From assembly GCA_030848545.1 (NCBI GenBank), contig JAVDCA010000002.1, positions 62,001-126,000 on the forward strand: 64,000 bases of DNA, written 5' to 3'. Under the pieces are notes generated by a model. That model saw only the letters and a list, made by a program, of their open reading frames with translations, did no database searches and was not told the DNA's origin. This DNA is from Astrobacterium formosum. Lineage in GTDB: Bacteria > Pseudomonadota > Alphaproteobacteria > Rhizobiales > Xanthobacteraceae. Shown piece by piece: positions 7,102-17,025 of the stretch. Within the stretch, counting starts at the first letter, position 1; each line of letters starts with the position of its first letter. Made by a program: the position numbers and the translations under genes.

Positions 7102-8844
7102 CTAAGGCAGATGCGCTTCGGCGACGACCGCCCGGCCCGAAGTCCCATCGTCCAGCAACGCTGTCGCGGTCGGCTTGTCCATATGGTTCGGCATCGCTTC
7201 ACCGAGGACGGGCGCATTGCCGCCCGCCGCACCGGCCGGGACGGCGGCCGAAGGGCTCTGCTCCGCGGGCCTGACATCGGCCGGCTTGTCCGCAGCCGGC
7301 GCGCCATCGCCGACGCCATCGCCAGCGGGCCGGATGTTGGTCGGTTCGGCATGGCTGCGCAACGCGATCTTGATGGCGTCGTTGAGGCCCAGCACCGTCA
7401 GCACCTCGACGCGATCGGGGAATTGGTCGAGGCCGAGAGCCGCGTAGAGGCGTCCGATCGCCGCTTGCGCCTCGGCGAAGCTCTGATAGGCGCGCAGCTC
7501 CGAATAGAGGGCGCTCACCTGGGCGGAGACCTTCTCGAGTTCGCCTTGCGCGTCGGTGGCGACCCGGTTGGCGATCTGCTGGTAGAGGCGCTGGTCCACA
7601 TCCGACAATTCGGACGAGCGGCGATATTCCCGGGTGGCGGCGAGATATTGCTCGCGGGCGATATGCAGCTTGGCGAGAACCGCCATGCTGACCGCCTGGC
7701 GGCGGGTGTCGGTCAGGATCTCGCTGTTCTCAGCACGACGCATCACCGTCGGCGCGGTGATCAGCGTATTCAGATAGCCGTTGAGATAGGCGGCGGCCGC
7801 GACCCAGTGCTGATTGACCAGGAAGCTGTTGGTGTCGTAGTGCGGCCCCGCGGTGAGATTGATGCCGGGCAGGAGCCGCAACAACGCCTTGCGGGTCTCC
7901 GCCACCGAAATGCGGCGCTCGTAGCTCAGTTCGCGAATGTCGGGATTGAGCAGCAGCGCTGTTTCCTCCATGCGGAGGATCGACATGGGCAGTGGCGGCA
8001 ATTGCCGGGCGGTCGTGCGCGGCACTGCGATCCGGAACGGCTTGCCGGGCGGCAGGCCGATCAGGGACGCCAGCTCCGTCTTCGAGATCTGCAATATCTC
8101 CTGAACGGATTCGAGCTGGCGCAGAAGGTCCAGCAGGGCCTTCTGATAGCGAAGCGCATCGATCGGAGAGCGAAGCCCTTCGGTCTCCACGCGCCGCGCC
8201 GCCGGCAGCGCCGCCTCGGCGGCCCGGATGCTTTCGCGCACCTTGGCGGCAAGACGCTCGGCGCTCGCCGCGCGCCAATAGGCGCGGCGCACGTCCTGCA
8301 GCAGTCCCTGCAGGACGCGGCGGCGGCGCTCTTCGGCGATGAGGGTGCGGTCGGCGGCCTGACGAGCGTTGTAGTAGCTGACGCCGAAATCCAGAATGTT
8401 CCACGACAGGGTCAGATCGCCGAAGAAGCGCGTGCGGTCGGTCGAAGTCGACGGCTCCAGCGACTGCAGGCCGGTTTCCACCGACTGGCTCGAACTGGCC
8501 TCCCTGTTGGAGCGCGTCACCCCGGCGGCATTGATCGCCACCTTGGGCAGCATCTCGTAATTGGCGAGGTCGAGATCCTCCAGCGCCACCGCGGCTTCCA
8601 TCGCCTTCACGCGGGCGTCGAGATTGTACTTGATGGCGCGATCGAAGGCGGCCGTCAGGGTGAGTGAGCGCGTCAACGGCTCCTGGTCGGCGAACATGGC
8701 CAGCCTGTCGAACTGGGCCTCTTCGGTGCGCTCCTCCACGGTCAACGGCTTCGGCAGGACGGTGCACCCCGCCACCCCGAGTGCCGCCGCCGCCAGACAG
8801 GTGGCGCGAAACCGAAGCGTCCTCCTTTGCGCAGCCAGACTCAC
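7102..8844 (-). CDS. TolC-family outer-membrane efflux/secretion lipoprotein
   Basis: A 580-residue outer-membrane channel protein. The N-terminus has basic residues, a hydrophobic stretch and a lipobox LGVAGC with Cys27 as the probable lipidated residue. Two internally similar halves with long coiled-coil helices (around residues 60-230 and 280-470) match the outer-membrane efflux protein fold. The C-terminal ~80 residues are Ala/Pro/Gly-rich and unlike standard TolC. The start is GTG 8844 preceded by GGGATGGGG. It is followed by the small HlyD adaptor. Together they would bridge periplasm and outer membrane for an efflux or type-I-like export path. Confidence 0.9.
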   Translation of the reverse strand: MSLAAQRRTLRFRATCLAAAALGVAGCTVLPKPLTVEERTEEAQFDRLAMFADQEPLTRSLTLTAAFDRAIKYNLDARVKAMEAAVALEDLDLANYEMLPKVAINAAGVTRSNREASSSQSVETGLQSLEPSTSTDRTRFFGDLTLSWNILDFGVSYYNARQAADRTLIAEERRRRVLQGLLQDVRRAYWRAASAERLAAKVRESIRAAEAALPAARRVETEGLRSPIDALRYQKALLDLLRQLESVQEILQISKTELASLIGLPPGKPFRIAVPRTTARQLPPLPMSILRMEETALLLNPDIRELSYERRISVAETRKALLRLLPGINLTAGPHYDTNSFLVNQHWVAAAAYLNGYLNTLITAPTVMRRAENSEILTDTRRQAVSMAVLAKLHIAREQYLAATREYRRSSELSDVDQRLYQQIANRVATDAQGELEKVSAQVSALYSELRAYQSFAEAQAAIGRLYAALGLDQFPDRVEVLTVLGLNDAIKIALRSHAEPTNIRPAGDGVGDGAPAADKPADVRPAEQSPSAAVPAGAAGGNAPVLGEAMPNHMDKPTATALLDDGTSGRAVVAEAHLP

Positions 8845-9062
8845 GACCCCATCCCCTATGTATTATTGCTTGTACCCTAACAGGACCGGCCGCAGAATGT
8901 TGTGACCCTCGCGCCACAGTGGTGAAAAATGATCTCAGCCTATGTTAACGTGCATCGGGCTTCCGTGAAATGCCCATACGGGCTTGAATGGAAAGAAGGA
9001 TCGGCTTTGCCCCCACGTCGACAGCCTTGGTCCGGCGGCAGCCGACGGCATGGTGAGGACAA

Positions 9063-9404
9063 ATGAGCACAGCAATCATCGCCGCTTTGGCGGCCGCGGT
9101 CTTGGGACCAGGCGCTGCTCCAGCCACGCAGGCGGTGCCGCCGGATCTGGCGGCGGTGATCGCGGCGAACTATTCGGCGTCGGGCACACACCAGTGCCGG
9201 ACGGCCGACGGGAGCACCCACAGCTGCGTCGTGACCGGCGTCGTGTTCGGCACCTGCATCGAGGCGGGGTCCTCGCTTCGCGCTCAGGATTGCTGCCCGT
9301 CGAGCCGGGTGTGCGAGCGCGACGCCCAGGGCCGCGAGACCAATTGTCGGCGGGGCGGCACGTCGGCGGGATTTGCGTTGAACTATTGCATTCCGGGGCG
9401 ATGA
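9063..9404 (+). CDS. Small cysteine-rich exported protein of unknown function
   Basis: A 113-residue ORF with a hydrophobic Ala-rich N-terminus (a plausible signal peptide ending near residue 23) and a mature part with eight cysteines, including a CC pair, spaced as in disulfide-bonded secreted proteins. I do not recognise the family. It is bounded by about 220 bp of non-coding DNA upstream and gpsA in convergent orientation downstream, so it is probably a single-gene unit. Cysteine content and the absence of a better frame argue for a real gene. Confidence 0.5.
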   Translation: MSTAIIAALAAAVLGPGAAPATQAVPPDLAAVIAANYSASGTHQCRTADGSTHSCVVTGVVFGTCIEAGSSLRAQDCCPSSRVCERDAQGRETNCRRGGTSAGFALNYCIPGR

Positions 9405-9474
9405 CGCACCGCCTCCCCCCGGTTCGGCCTTCCGGCCGCCCCGAAGCGACGGAACGGTTCACCCGGATGCGGCA

Positions 9475-10446
9475 TCACTCCGCCTTGAGCGGCCGCGTCA
9501 GCAGCCCTTCGATCGCGGCGTCGATGGCAAGCGTGCCATCGAGCACGGCGTCGACCGCGAACGCAATCGGCATGTCGATGTCGCGCTCGCGCGCCATCTG
9601 GGCCAGGACCTTGGCGGTGAAGGCGCCTTCGGCGAGCTTGTCGCCGGTCGCGGTGCGGCCGCCGAGGGCGACCCCGTAGGAGAAATTGCGTGACTGCGGG
9701 CTCGAACAGGTGAGCACCAGATCGCCGAGGCCGGACAGGCCGGTGAGCGTCCCGGGATGCGCCCCGTAGGCGCGGCCGAAGCGGGTCAGTTCGGCGAAGC
9801 CACGGGTGATCATGGCCGCCTGGGCGCTCGGTCCCAGGCCGCGCCCGACCACGATGCCAGCCGCGATGGCGAGTACGTTCTTGGCCGCGCCGCCGATCTC
9901 GACGCCGCGCACATCGGTCGAGTGATAGGGCCGGAACGTCGATGATCCGAGCGTCAAGGCGAGCCGCTCGGCCAACGCCTCGTCGGCACAGGCGAGCGTC
10001 ACCGCGGTCGGCAGGCCGCGGGCGACATCGAGCGCGAAGCTCGGCCCCGACAGGATCGCCGGGATCGCGTCGGGAGCGGCTTCCGCCACCACCTCGGTCA
10101 TGAATTTCTCGCTGCCGCGCTCGATGCCCTTGGCGCAGGAGACCACCGGCGTACCGGGCGCGAGCCGCGGCGCGATCGCCGCCGTGGCGGCCCGTTGCGC
10201 CTGCGCGGGCACGACCATCAGGACGATGTCGGCATCGGCCACGGCGTCGGGCGTATCCGCGATGGCGATGCCGGCGTCGACCTTGACGCCGGGCAAGAGG
10301 CGGTTGGTCCGCGTCTGGCGTATTTCGGCGAGCGTGGCGGCATCGCGATCCCACAAGGTCACGTCGCGACCCGCCCGCACCGCCACATCCGCGAGCGCCG
10401 TCCCCCAGGCTCCGGCGCCGATCACCGCGATGTTCTGGAAAGCCAT
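9475..10446 (-). CDS. gpsA: Glycerol-3-phosphate dehydrogenase [NAD(P)+]
   Basis: A 323-residue cytosolic enzyme that reduces dihydroxyacetone phosphate to sn-glycerol 3-phosphate for phospholipid synthesis. The N-terminal dinucleotide-binding motif [11 protein letters not shown], the segment [12 protein letters not shown] and the catalytic Lys region ([13 protein letters not shown]) are all present, and length matches the family. The ATG abuts the tsaD stop codon with no spacing, so the two are cotranscribed. This tsaD-gpsA pair, divergent from hemC, is a standard arrangement in Rhizobiales. Confidence 0.97.
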   Translation of the reverse strand: MAFQNIAVIGAGAWGTALADVAVRAGRDVTLWDRDAATLAEIRQTRTNRLLPGVKVDAGIAIADTPDAVADADIVLMVVPAQAQRAATAAIAPRLAPGTPVVSCAKGIERGSEKFMTEVVAEAAPDAIPAILSGPSFALDVARGLPTAVTLACADEALAERLALTLGSSTFRPYHSTDVRGVEIGGAAKNVLAIAAGIVVGRGLGPSAQAAMITRGFAELTRFGRAYGAHPGTLTGLSGLGDLVLTCSSPQSRNFSYGVALGGRTATGDKLAEGAFTAKVLAQMARERDIDMPIAFAVDAVLDGTLAIDAAIEGLLTRPLKAE

Positions 10447-11532
10447 TCACAAATCCTGCGGCAGCTTGGCGAGGCCCGCCGACGCCGGCGCCGGAGGCTT
10501 GTTGACGTCGGCCAGGGGCCAGCGGGCCCGCGGGCTGATGTCGAGGCCGTCGGTCAAGCCGAGCGCCAGCCTTTCGGCGCCCGCCCAGGCGATCATGGCG
10601 CCGTTGTCGGTGCATAGTTGCGGCGGCGGAGCGACCAGGACGATGCCGGCCTCGAAGGCGACCCGGTGCAGCATTTTGCGGATCGCCTCGTTGGCGGCGA
10701 CGCCCCCCGAGGTGACCAGCGCGGTCGGCATGCCGAAACGTTCCCGAAAGGCGCGCAATCCGTGGCGCAGCCGGTCGGCAATGACGTCGACGACGGCCTG
10801 CTGGAACGAGGCGCACAGGTCGCGCACGTCCTGGTCGGACAGGGGCGCGATGCGCTCGGCCTCGAGCCGCACGGCTGTCTTGAGACCCGACAGCGAGAAG
10901 TCGGCGTCATTGCGGCCCGCCATGGGGCGCGGCAGGGCGAAGCGGGTGGCGTTGCCCGTGAGCGCCTCCTTCTCGACCTGAGGGCCGCCCGGATAGGCGA
11001 GGCCGAGCAACTTGGCGGTCTTGTCGAAAGCTTCGCCGATGGCGTCGTCGCGGGTGGTGCCGATCCGCACATAATCGCCGACGCCGCGCACGGCGACGAT
11101 CTGGGTATGCCCCCCGGAGGCGAGGAGCAGGATGTAGGGAAACGGCGTGCCGTCGGTGAGCCGCGCCGTCAGCGCATGGGCTTCCAGGTGGTTGACCGCG
11201 ATGAGCGGCTTCTTGCGCACGAGCGCGATCGCCTTGGCGGTGGTCAAGCCGACGATGACGCCGCCGATCAGCCCGGGGCCGGCGGCGGCCGCCACGGCGT
11301 CGATGGACGAAAAATTGTGGCCGGACTCCTCCATGGCGCGTGCGATCAGCGTATCGAGCACCTCCACATGGGCGCGGGCGGCGATTTCCGGCACCACGCC
11401 ACCATAGGCGGCGTGTTCGGCGATCTGTGAAAACACCACATTGGACAGAATCCGCCCGCCGCCGTCCTCATGGCGTACCACCACGGCGGCGGAAGTTTCG
11501 TCGCAGGTCGACTCGATGCCGAGTACAACCAT
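10447..11532 (-). CDS. tsaD: tRNA N6-adenosine threonylcarbamoyltransferase
   Basis: A 361-residue protein that transfers threonylcarbamoyl to A37 of ANN-decoding tRNAs, with TsaB and TsaE encoded elsewhere. It starts with the characteristic [15 protein letters not shown], and the metal-binding HLEAH motif (HxxxH) sits near residue 120. The ASKHA-fold phosphate loops are readable ([16 protein letters not shown]). Its start is 102 bp from the divergent hemC start, so promoters for both lie in 11533-11634. Length is typical for alphaproteobacteria. Confidence 0.97.
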   Translation of the reverse strand: MVVLGIESTCDETSAAVVVRHEDGGGRILSNVVFSQIAEHAAYGGVVPEIAARAHVEVLDTLIARAMEESGHNFSSIDAVAAAAGPGLIGGVIVGLTTAKAIALVRKKPLIAVNHLEAHALTARLTDGTPFPYILLLASGGHTQIVAVRGVGDYVRIGTTRDDAIGEAFDKTAKLLGLAYPGGPQVEKEALTGNATRFALPRPMAGRNDADFSLSGLKTAVRLEAERIAPLSDQDVRDLCASFQQAVVDVIADRLRHGLRAFRERFGMPTALVTSGGVAANEAIRKMLHRVAFEAGIVLVAPPPQLCTDNGAMIAWAGAERLALGLTDGLDISPRARWPLADVNKPPAPASAGLAKLPQDL

Positions 11533-11634
11533 TCAGTCACCGCAATCCCGGCGGGTTGCTTTCGAAAGCCATCGGGGGCCCCTATGATCCGCGGCCCATT
11601 CGCCCGCCGGACGGGCGTAGCACCGCGAGGTCCC

Positions 11635-12567
11635 ATGACGCAATCCGCCTCCCCGTTCCTGCGCCTCGGCACGCGCGGCAGCCCTTTGGCGCTGGCGCAG
11701 GCGCATGAGGTCCGGGCGCGGCTCGCCAAAGCCCACCGGGTCGAGCCGGAGGCGATCGCAATCGAGGTCATCACCACCTCGGGGGACGCGGAGCAAACCC
11801 GGCCGCTCGCCGACATCGGCGGCAAGGGCCTGTTCGTCAAGGAGATCGAGCAGGCGCTCATGGACGAGCGCATCGATCTCGCCGTGCATTCCGCCAAGGA
11901 CATGCCGGGCCAGTTGCCCGACGGGCTCGTCATCGCGGCCTGCCTGCCGCGCGAGGACCCGCGAGACGCCTTCATCAGCCCGCGGGCCAAGACCCTGGCG
12001 GGGCTTGCCCAGGGCGCCGTGCTGGGAACCTCGTCGCCACGCCGGCAGGCGCTGGTGAGGCGGATGCGGCCCGACCTCAAGGTGGTGCCGCTGCGCGGCA
12101 ATGTGGATACGCGGCTCGAGAAGCTCAAGCAGGGCGAGGTCGACGCGACCCTTCTCGCCGTCGCAGGCCTGCGCCGCCTTGGCCGGCCACAGGTGGTGAC
12201 TTCGATCCTGCAGATCGATGAGTTTCTGCCGGCGGTCGGGCAGGGGGTCATCGCGATACAGACCCGCGCCGCCACCACCCGCATCCGCAACCTGATGGCG
12301 GCAATCGACGATCCGGTAACCGCGACGGCGCTGTCCGCCGAGCGGGCATTCCTGGCCGTCCTGGACGGTTCGTGCCGCACCCCCATCGCGGGCCATGCAA
12401 GGCTGACCGCCGCCGGACTGTCGTTCCGCGGCCTGGTGGCACGACCGGACGGCAGCGCCGCCTACGAGACGGTGCGCCGCGGCGAAGCCCTCGACGCCGA
12501 GGCCATGGGGCGCGATGCCGGCCTGGAACTCAAGGCCAAAGCCGGCGACCAGTTCTTCGTGGGGTGA
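11635..12567 (+). CDS. hemC: Hydroxymethylbilane synthase (porphobilinogen deaminase)
   Basis: A 310-residue cytosolic enzyme polymerising four porphobilinogens to hydroxymethylbilane in haem, cobalamin and chlorophyll synthesis. It opens with LRLGTRGSPLALAQA, has the conserved HSAKDMP and SSPRRQAL segments, and the dipyrromethane-cofactor Cys247 in LDGSCRTPIAG. ATG 11635 has GCGAGG just upstream and gives the normal length; an ATG at 11584 in the same frame would add 17 residues. The first gene of a four-gene haem-linked run with hemD, a mitofilin-like gene and hemY. Confidence 0.97.
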   Translation: MTQSASPFLRLGTRGSPLALAQAHEVRARLAKAHRVEPEAIAIEVITTSGDAEQTRPLADIGGKGLFVKEIEQALMDERIDLAVHSAKDMPGQLPDGLVIAACLPREDPRDAFISPRAKTLAGLAQGAVLGTSSPRRQALVRRMRPDLKVVPLRGNVDTRLEKLKQGEVDATLLAVAGLRRLGRPQVVTSILQIDEFLPAVGQGVIAIQTRAATTRIRNLMAAIDDPVTATALSAERAFLAVLDGSCRTPIAGHARLTAAGLSFRGLVARPDGSAAYETVRRGEALDAEAMGRDAGLELKAKAGDQFFVG

Positions 12568-12571
12568 CGAC

Positions 12572-13282
12572 ATGCGGATCCTGGTGACTCGCCCGGAGAC
12601 CGACGGCGAACGGACGGCATCGGCCCTGCGTGAGCGCGGCCACGACGTCACTGTCATGCCGCTGATGAGGGCCGAGCCGATCGAAGCGGAGCTCGGCGCC
12701 GGCCCGTGGGGAGGCGTGATCGCGACCAGCGCCAATGCGTGCCGCGCCGTGCTGTCACGGTCCGATCTGGCCAGCCTGGTCGACCTGCCTTTTTTCGCGG
12801 TGGGACGGCGCACCGCCCAGGCGGCGCGGGCGGCCGGCTTTTCCGATGTCACGGCGGCGGAAGGCGACGTCAAGGACCTGGCGGCGGCGATCATGGAGAG
12901 CGCGTCCCGCGACCGGCCGCTTCTCTATCTGGCTGGCGAAGAGCGCGCCGCCGACCTCGAAGGCATGCTGGTGGCTGAAGGGTTTTTCGTTACCACCGCG
13001 GTCGTTTACCGGATGGTGGCAATGAACGGATTTTCTGCCGCCGTCGCGGCGGCCCTCGCGGGCGGCGAAATCGATGCCGCACTGCATTATTCGGCCGCCA
13101 GCGCGAGCGCCTGCCTGGCTGCCAGCCGGGCCGCGGGCGTCGAGCCCAGCTTACTGAAAATTCGTCATTTTTGTTTATCAGCCCAGGTTGCGGCGACGCT
13201 CGGGTCGGCCGGCGCGAATGACCTTCGGGTCGCCACCGAACCGAGCGAGATCGCCCTGTTCGATCTGATCGGCAGCGCCTGA
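12572..13282 (+). CDS. hemD: Uroporphyrinogen-III synthase
   Basis: A 236-residue enzyme that closes hydroxymethylbilane to uroporphyrinogen III. The family is weakly conserved; here the N-terminal ILVTRPETDGERTASALRE, the IATSANACRAV segment and the late LHYSAASASACL match its pattern, and length fits. It starts 4 bp after hemC, and the hemC-hemD order supports the call strongly. Confidence 0.88.
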   Translation: MRILVTRPETDGERTASALRERGHDVTVMPLMRAEPIEAELGAGPWGGVIATSANACRAVLSRSDLASLVDLPFFAVGRRTAQAARAAGFSDVTAAEGDVKDLAAAIMESASRDRPLLYLAGEERAADLEGMLVAEGFFVTTAVVYRMVAMNGFSAAVAAALAGGEIDAALHYSAASASACLAASRAAGVEPSLLKIRHFCLSAQVAATLGSAGANDLRVATEPSEIALFDLIGSA

Positions 13283-13345
13283 CGGCCGCGTTGCCGCGGC
13301 TGACTGTCCGCAGTATGCCGAGTGTGGGGCGTTTGACGAGGCTTG

Positions 13346-14824
13346 ATGATGGCCAGTGACCATATGAAACCGGGTGAGAACGGCGTGACCGGCTCATCGC
13401 GCAAACGCCGGGGGCCGACTATCGAGGGCACCGCGACCGAGATCGCGGCGACGCCGATCGCCGACGAGCCGTCGCCCGAGGATACGAGCGTGACGCCACC
13501 TGCCGAATCACCATCGTCCGTTTCAGCCGAGGCGCCCGAAACGGCCGACGCTGTGGTTCCGCCACCCGCCGACGAGGCCGCACCCGTTACCGAACACGCA
13601 CAGGAGCCGGCTCCGGAGACGGCCCCTGAGTCCGTGCTCGTCTCCGCGCCGGAGCCGAGCCCAGAGCCGGAATCGGAACCAGGGTCCGAATCGAAGCCCG
13701 AACCAGCGCCGGAACCAGCACCGGAGCCGATCGCACCGGGCCGGCCGTGGCGGGCGATTTTCGCCGGTGCCGCCGCCGCCGCCATCGTGGGTGCGGTCGC
13801 GGGCGGAGCCGCCTATTGGCTGCGGCCGCCTGATCCGACGCCTGAGATTCTCGCCCGGCTGGCGCGCGCCGAAATGCGCCTGACCGAACTTTCCGGCCGC
13901 ACGCCGTCCATCGGCCGCGAGACCATCAACGACATGGCGGCCCGCATCGGCCAGATCGAGGCGAAGATCGCCGATCTCAAGCCCGCGGCCGGCTCGGCCG
14001 CCGAGCTTCCGGCCGACCGCCTGCAGGCGGCCGAAAAGGCTGCCGCTTCTGCGGCCGAGCGCACCGACGCGCTGATGCGCCAGATCGCCGCCGACCGTCA
14101 GGCGCTCGCCGCCCTCGACCAGCGCCTCGCCATGGCCCAGAAGGCGCAGACCGATTCCGCCCGATCCGGCACCAGCAAGGTGGCTGAAATCGAGACGCGG
14201 CTCGCGGCCGCAACGAGCGCCGTGAGCGAGTTGCGTGCCGCCATCGAAGGGGCGCTCAAGGAAACCCGCGCCGCCCTCGCCGCCGTCGCCGAACCGCCGG
14301 CCTTGAAGGCGGTGCGGTTCGCCGTCGCCGCGCAGGCGCTCGACATCGCCGTCGCCCGTGGCACGCCGTACCAGAACGAGCTCGCGGCGACGCGCACGCT
14401 TTCGCCCGACGCCACCGCGCTCGCGCCCCTCGATGCGTTCGCCGCGACCGGCCTGCCGTCGAACGACGCGCTCGCCGCCGAGTTCGCGGGGCTCCTGCCG
14501 AAGCTTACGGCCGCCGCCGCTCCCGGACCCGGCGAGAATTCGATTCTCGCCAAGTTCGCCGCCAATGCCGAGAAGCTGGTGCGGGTGCGCCCGACCGGCG
14601 ACGCCGGCGGCGACGACGCCGGCGCCGTGATCGCCCGCATGGAGGCGCGCGTGCGCCGCGGCGATCTTGCCGGCGCGCTCGCCGAATCGCAAAAACTGCC
14701 TGCCGACGCCAAGGCACTCGTCGAACCCTGGGCTAAGCGCGTCGAGGCGCGCCAAGCCGCCCGCACGGCCGCGCAAAAGGTCGCCGCCGCCGCGCTCGCC
14801 GCCGCCACTGAGGGCAAAAAATGA
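13346..14824 (+). CDS. Mitofilin-like inner-membrane protein (hemD-hemY intergenic family)
   Basis: A 492-residue protein with three parts. Residues 1-135 are disordered and rich in Pro, Glu, Ser and Ala. A single transmembrane helix follows (about 138-160, IFAGAAAAAIVGAVAGGAAY). The remainder is a long periplasmic Ala-rich coiled coil with a helical C-terminal domain. Alphaproteobacteria carry such a protein between hemD and hemY, related to mitochondrial Mic60/mitofilin, where it is linked to membrane shape. Three start codons lie in tandem (TTG 13343, ATG 13346, ATG 13349); ATG 13346 is chosen. Its stop overlaps the hemY start by ATGA. Confidence 0.84.
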   Translation: MMASDHMKPGENGVTGSSRKRRGPTIEGTATEIAATPIADEPSPEDTSVTPPAESPSSVSAEAPETADAVVPPPADEAAPVTEHAQEPAPETAPESVLVSAPEPSPEPESEPGSESKPEPAPEPAPEPIAPGRPWRAIFAGAAAAAIVGAVAGGAAYWLRPPDPTPEILARLARAEMRLTELSGRTPSIGRETINDMAARIGQIEAKIADLKPAAGSAAELPADRLQAAEKAAASAAERTDALMRQIAADRQALAALDQRLAMAQKAQTDSARSGTSKVAEIETRLAAATSAVSELRAAIEGALKETRAALAAVAEPPALKAVRFAVAAQALDIAVARGTPYQNELAATRTLSPDATALAPLDAFAATGLPSNDALAAEFAGLLPKLTAAAAPGPGENSILAKFAANAEKLVRVRPTGDAGGDDAGAVIARMEARVRRGDLAGALAESQKLPADAKALVEPWAKRVEARQAARTAAQKVAAAALAAATEGKK

Positions 14825-16521
14825 TCCGCGTATTGGTGTTTCTCTTCGTCGTCGCCGCCGCGGCATGGGGCGCCGTCTGGCTCGCCGAGCGGCCCGGCGA
14901 CGTGGTCGTCACCTGGATGGGCTGGCACGTCGAGACCTCGGTGATGGTGGCACTCGCCACCGTGGCGACGCTCCTGGTCGCCGTCATGGTGACGTGGTCG
15001 ATCCTGCGCGGAATCTGGCGCGCCCCGCGAGCCCTGGCGACGCGGCGCCGGAATCGGCGCGCCGCCCGCGGCCGGCTCGCCGTCACCCATGGGCTGGTCG
15101 CCATCGGTTCCGGCGACGTCAATGCGGCCAAGCGATACGCCCACGAGGCCCACCGCCTGCTCGGTGAGGAGCCGCTCGCGCTCCTCCTCGGTGCACAGGC
15201 CGCGCAGCTCGCAGGCGACAGCGGCGGCGCCGATCGCGCCTTCCGCCGCATGGCGGCACGCCAGGACACCAAGCTCCTCGGCCTGCACGGCCTCTATGTG
15301 GAGGCGCAGCGCCACGACGACCTCGTGACCGCGCGTCAGGCGGCCGAAGAAGCGGCCCGCGCCGAGCCATCGCTCGCCTGGGCCGGCCAGGCGGTGCTGG
15401 AATTCCGCGCCCGGGAACGCGACTGGGAAGGTGCGCTCACCGCCCTGGAGCGCAACTACGGCTCCGGCCTCATCGACAAGCCCCAGTACCGGCGTACGCG
15501 CGCGGTGCTGCTCACCGCCCGCGCGCTCTCCCGCGACGATGCCGACCGTTCCACCGCCAAGGCGCTTCTCGCCGAGGCCGTCAAGCTCTGCCCCGGCCTG
15601 GTGCCGGCGGCGGCGCTCGCCGGCCGGCTCGCCGCCGAGGACGGCGAGGCACGCCGCGCCGCAAAGGTCATCGAGGCGGCATGGAAGATCGAGCCGCATC
15701 CCGACCTCGCCGAGGCCTACGCGCATCTGCGCCCGGGCGATTCGGCACGCGACCGGCTTTCGCGCATGCAGACGCTGGCGAAGATTTCCGGCGACCACTC
15801 CGAAGGCAAGCTCGCGGTCGCCCGCGCGGCGATCGACGCGGGCGAATTCGCCATCGCCCGCGAAGCGCTCGCGAGCGTCGCGACGCGGCCGACGCAACGC
15901 TATGCCCAGCTCATGGCCGAGATCGAGGACGCCGAGTCGGGCGACCACGGCCGTGCCCGCGAATGGATGGGCCGCGCCTTGATCGCGCCGCGCGATCCGT
16001 CCTGGACCGCCGACGGCCTGGTGTCCGGCAAATGGCTGCCGGTGTCGCCGGTGACCGGCCGCCTCGACGCCTTCGAGTGGAAGGTCCCGCTCGCCGATGT
16101 GGAACCGCCCGCGGTGCTCGATGCACCTTCCATGGTGCAGCCGGTGGCACGCGCGCCGATGCCGGTCGTGATGCCCGAACCGCCGCCCCCCGCCGACGTG
16201 ATCGAAGCCGCGCCGGTCGCCAAGGCCGAGCCCGCCGAAGAGCCCAAGGTGGAAGCCGCAAAGGTGGAAACTGCCAAGCCGGAGCCGGAGCCCGCCCCCA
16301 TCGTGACGCCGCCGCCGGCAACGGCCGCCGCAACCGCCGCAACGACGACTGCACCTGCCGGCGCGACACCGTCGCCCACCCGTCCGGCGCCGCGCAGCGA
16401 CACCGTGATCCCGCTGATCCAGCCGCCGGACGATCCCGGCCCTGATCCGGAAGGGAAGGAAGATCCGGCCGGCGAAACCCCGCAGGAGAGCTGGAAAAGG
16501 CTCAAGGGCTGGTTCGGCTGA
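14821..16521 (+). CDS. hemY: HemY-family TPR protein of the inner membrane
   Basis: A 566-residue protein. Two hydrophobic helices at residues ~2-20 and ~38-60 form the HemY N-terminal membrane hairpin, followed by TPR-like helical repeats to about residue 400 and a ~120-residue Pro/Ala/Glu-rich tail. This is HemY of the proteobacterial TPR type, not the Bacillus protoporphyrinogen oxidase of the same name. It is conserved next to hemC/hemD, and its exact haem role is unclear. The start overlaps the upstream stop (ATGA), so it is translationally coupled to the mitofilin-like gene. Confidence 0.88.
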   Translation: MIRVLVFLFVVAAAAWGAVWLAERPGDVVVTWMGWHVETSVMVALATVATLLVAVMVTWSILRGIWRAPRALATRRRNRRAARGRLAVTHGLVAIGSGDVNAAKRYAHEAHRLLGEEPLALLLGAQAAQLAGDSGGADRAFRRMAARQDTKLLGLHGLYVEAQRHDDLVTARQAAEEAARAEPSLAWAGQAVLEFRARERDWEGALTALERNYGSGLIDKPQYRRTRAVLLTARALSRDDADRSTAKALLAEAVKLCPGLVPAAALAGRLAAEDGEARRAAKVIEAAWKIEPHPDLAEAYAHLRPGDSARDRLSRMQTLAKISGDHSEGKLAVARAAIDAGEFAIAREALASVATRPTQRYAQLMAEIEDAESGDHGRAREWMGRALIAPRDPSWTADGLVSGKWLPVSPVTGRLDAFEWKVPLADVEPPAVLDAPSMVQPVARAPMPVVMPEPPPPADVIEAAPVAKAEPAEEPKVEAAKVETAKPEPEPAPIVTPPPATAAATAATTTAPAGATPSPTRPAPRSDTVIPLIQPPDDPGPDPEGKEDPAGETPQESWKRLKGWFG

Positions 16522-16580
16522 AAACCGTCGTTTGTCGCCGGCGCAGCTCCGCACCGATCGAACACTTAGGGTGACGCATC

Positions 16581-17015
16581 ATGTCTACGCCCCGCAATCC
16601 ATCGCCGGCGGGCGACTGCTACCGGCGCGGCTGCAACTGCGCCGAGGCGGTCGTGCACGCCTTCCGGGACCGCTTTCCGTTCGCGGTCAGCGACGACGTC
16701 CTCAAGGTCGCGACCTGTTTCGGCGGCGGCGGGGTCGGCGGATCGGGCTTCTGCGGCGCGTTCTCCGGCGCCACCATGACGCTCAGCCTGTTCGTCGGCC
16801 GCTCCGGCCCGGAAGGCTCGCGCGAACCGGCCTACACCTATGCGCGCGAGTTCGGACAACGCTTCGTCGCCGAGTTCGGCGCCGACACCTGCAAGGCCCT
16901 GCAGGTGCACGTCTACGGCTCGCCCGAGCAGAAGGCCAATTGCGGCCGCATCGTCGCCCGCGCCGGCGACATGATGGCGGAGTTCTTGGCCGAGAAAGAC
17001 CTGCTGCGGGACTGA
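16581..17015 (+). CDS. C_GCAxxG_C_C family redox-type protein
   Basis: A 144-residue protein named for its spaced Cys and Gly pattern. Here CNCAEAVV (in place of GCA), then ATCFGGGGVGGSGFCGAFSGA, then late Cys in GADTCKAL and KANCGRIV are visible, with conserved spacing. The family is thought to bind a metal or take part in redox chemistry, and some members are associated with electron-transfer proteins; none of this is proven here. It stops 10 bp before the methyltransferase gene, so they probably share a transcript. Confidence 0.84.
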   Translation: MSTPRNPSPAGDCYRRGCNCAEAVVHAFRDRFPFAVSDDVLKVATCFGGGGVGGSGFCGAFSGATMTLSLFVGRSGPEGSREPAYTYAREFGQRFVAEFGADTCKALQVHVYGSPEQKANCGRIVARAGDMMAEFLAEKDLLRD

Positions 17016-17025
17016 GGAGGCGAAA

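Noticed and set aside
14821-16521. Protoporphyrinogen oxidase from the name hemY
   Set aside because: There is no FAD-binding GxGxxG motif; the protein is the TPR-type HemY with two N-terminal helices.
14098-16554. An 818-codon minus-strand frame opposite the mitofilin-like and hemY genes
   Set aside because: Arg/Gly/Ala-rich antisense shadow without motifs; the plus-strand genes are supported by synteny and overlaps.
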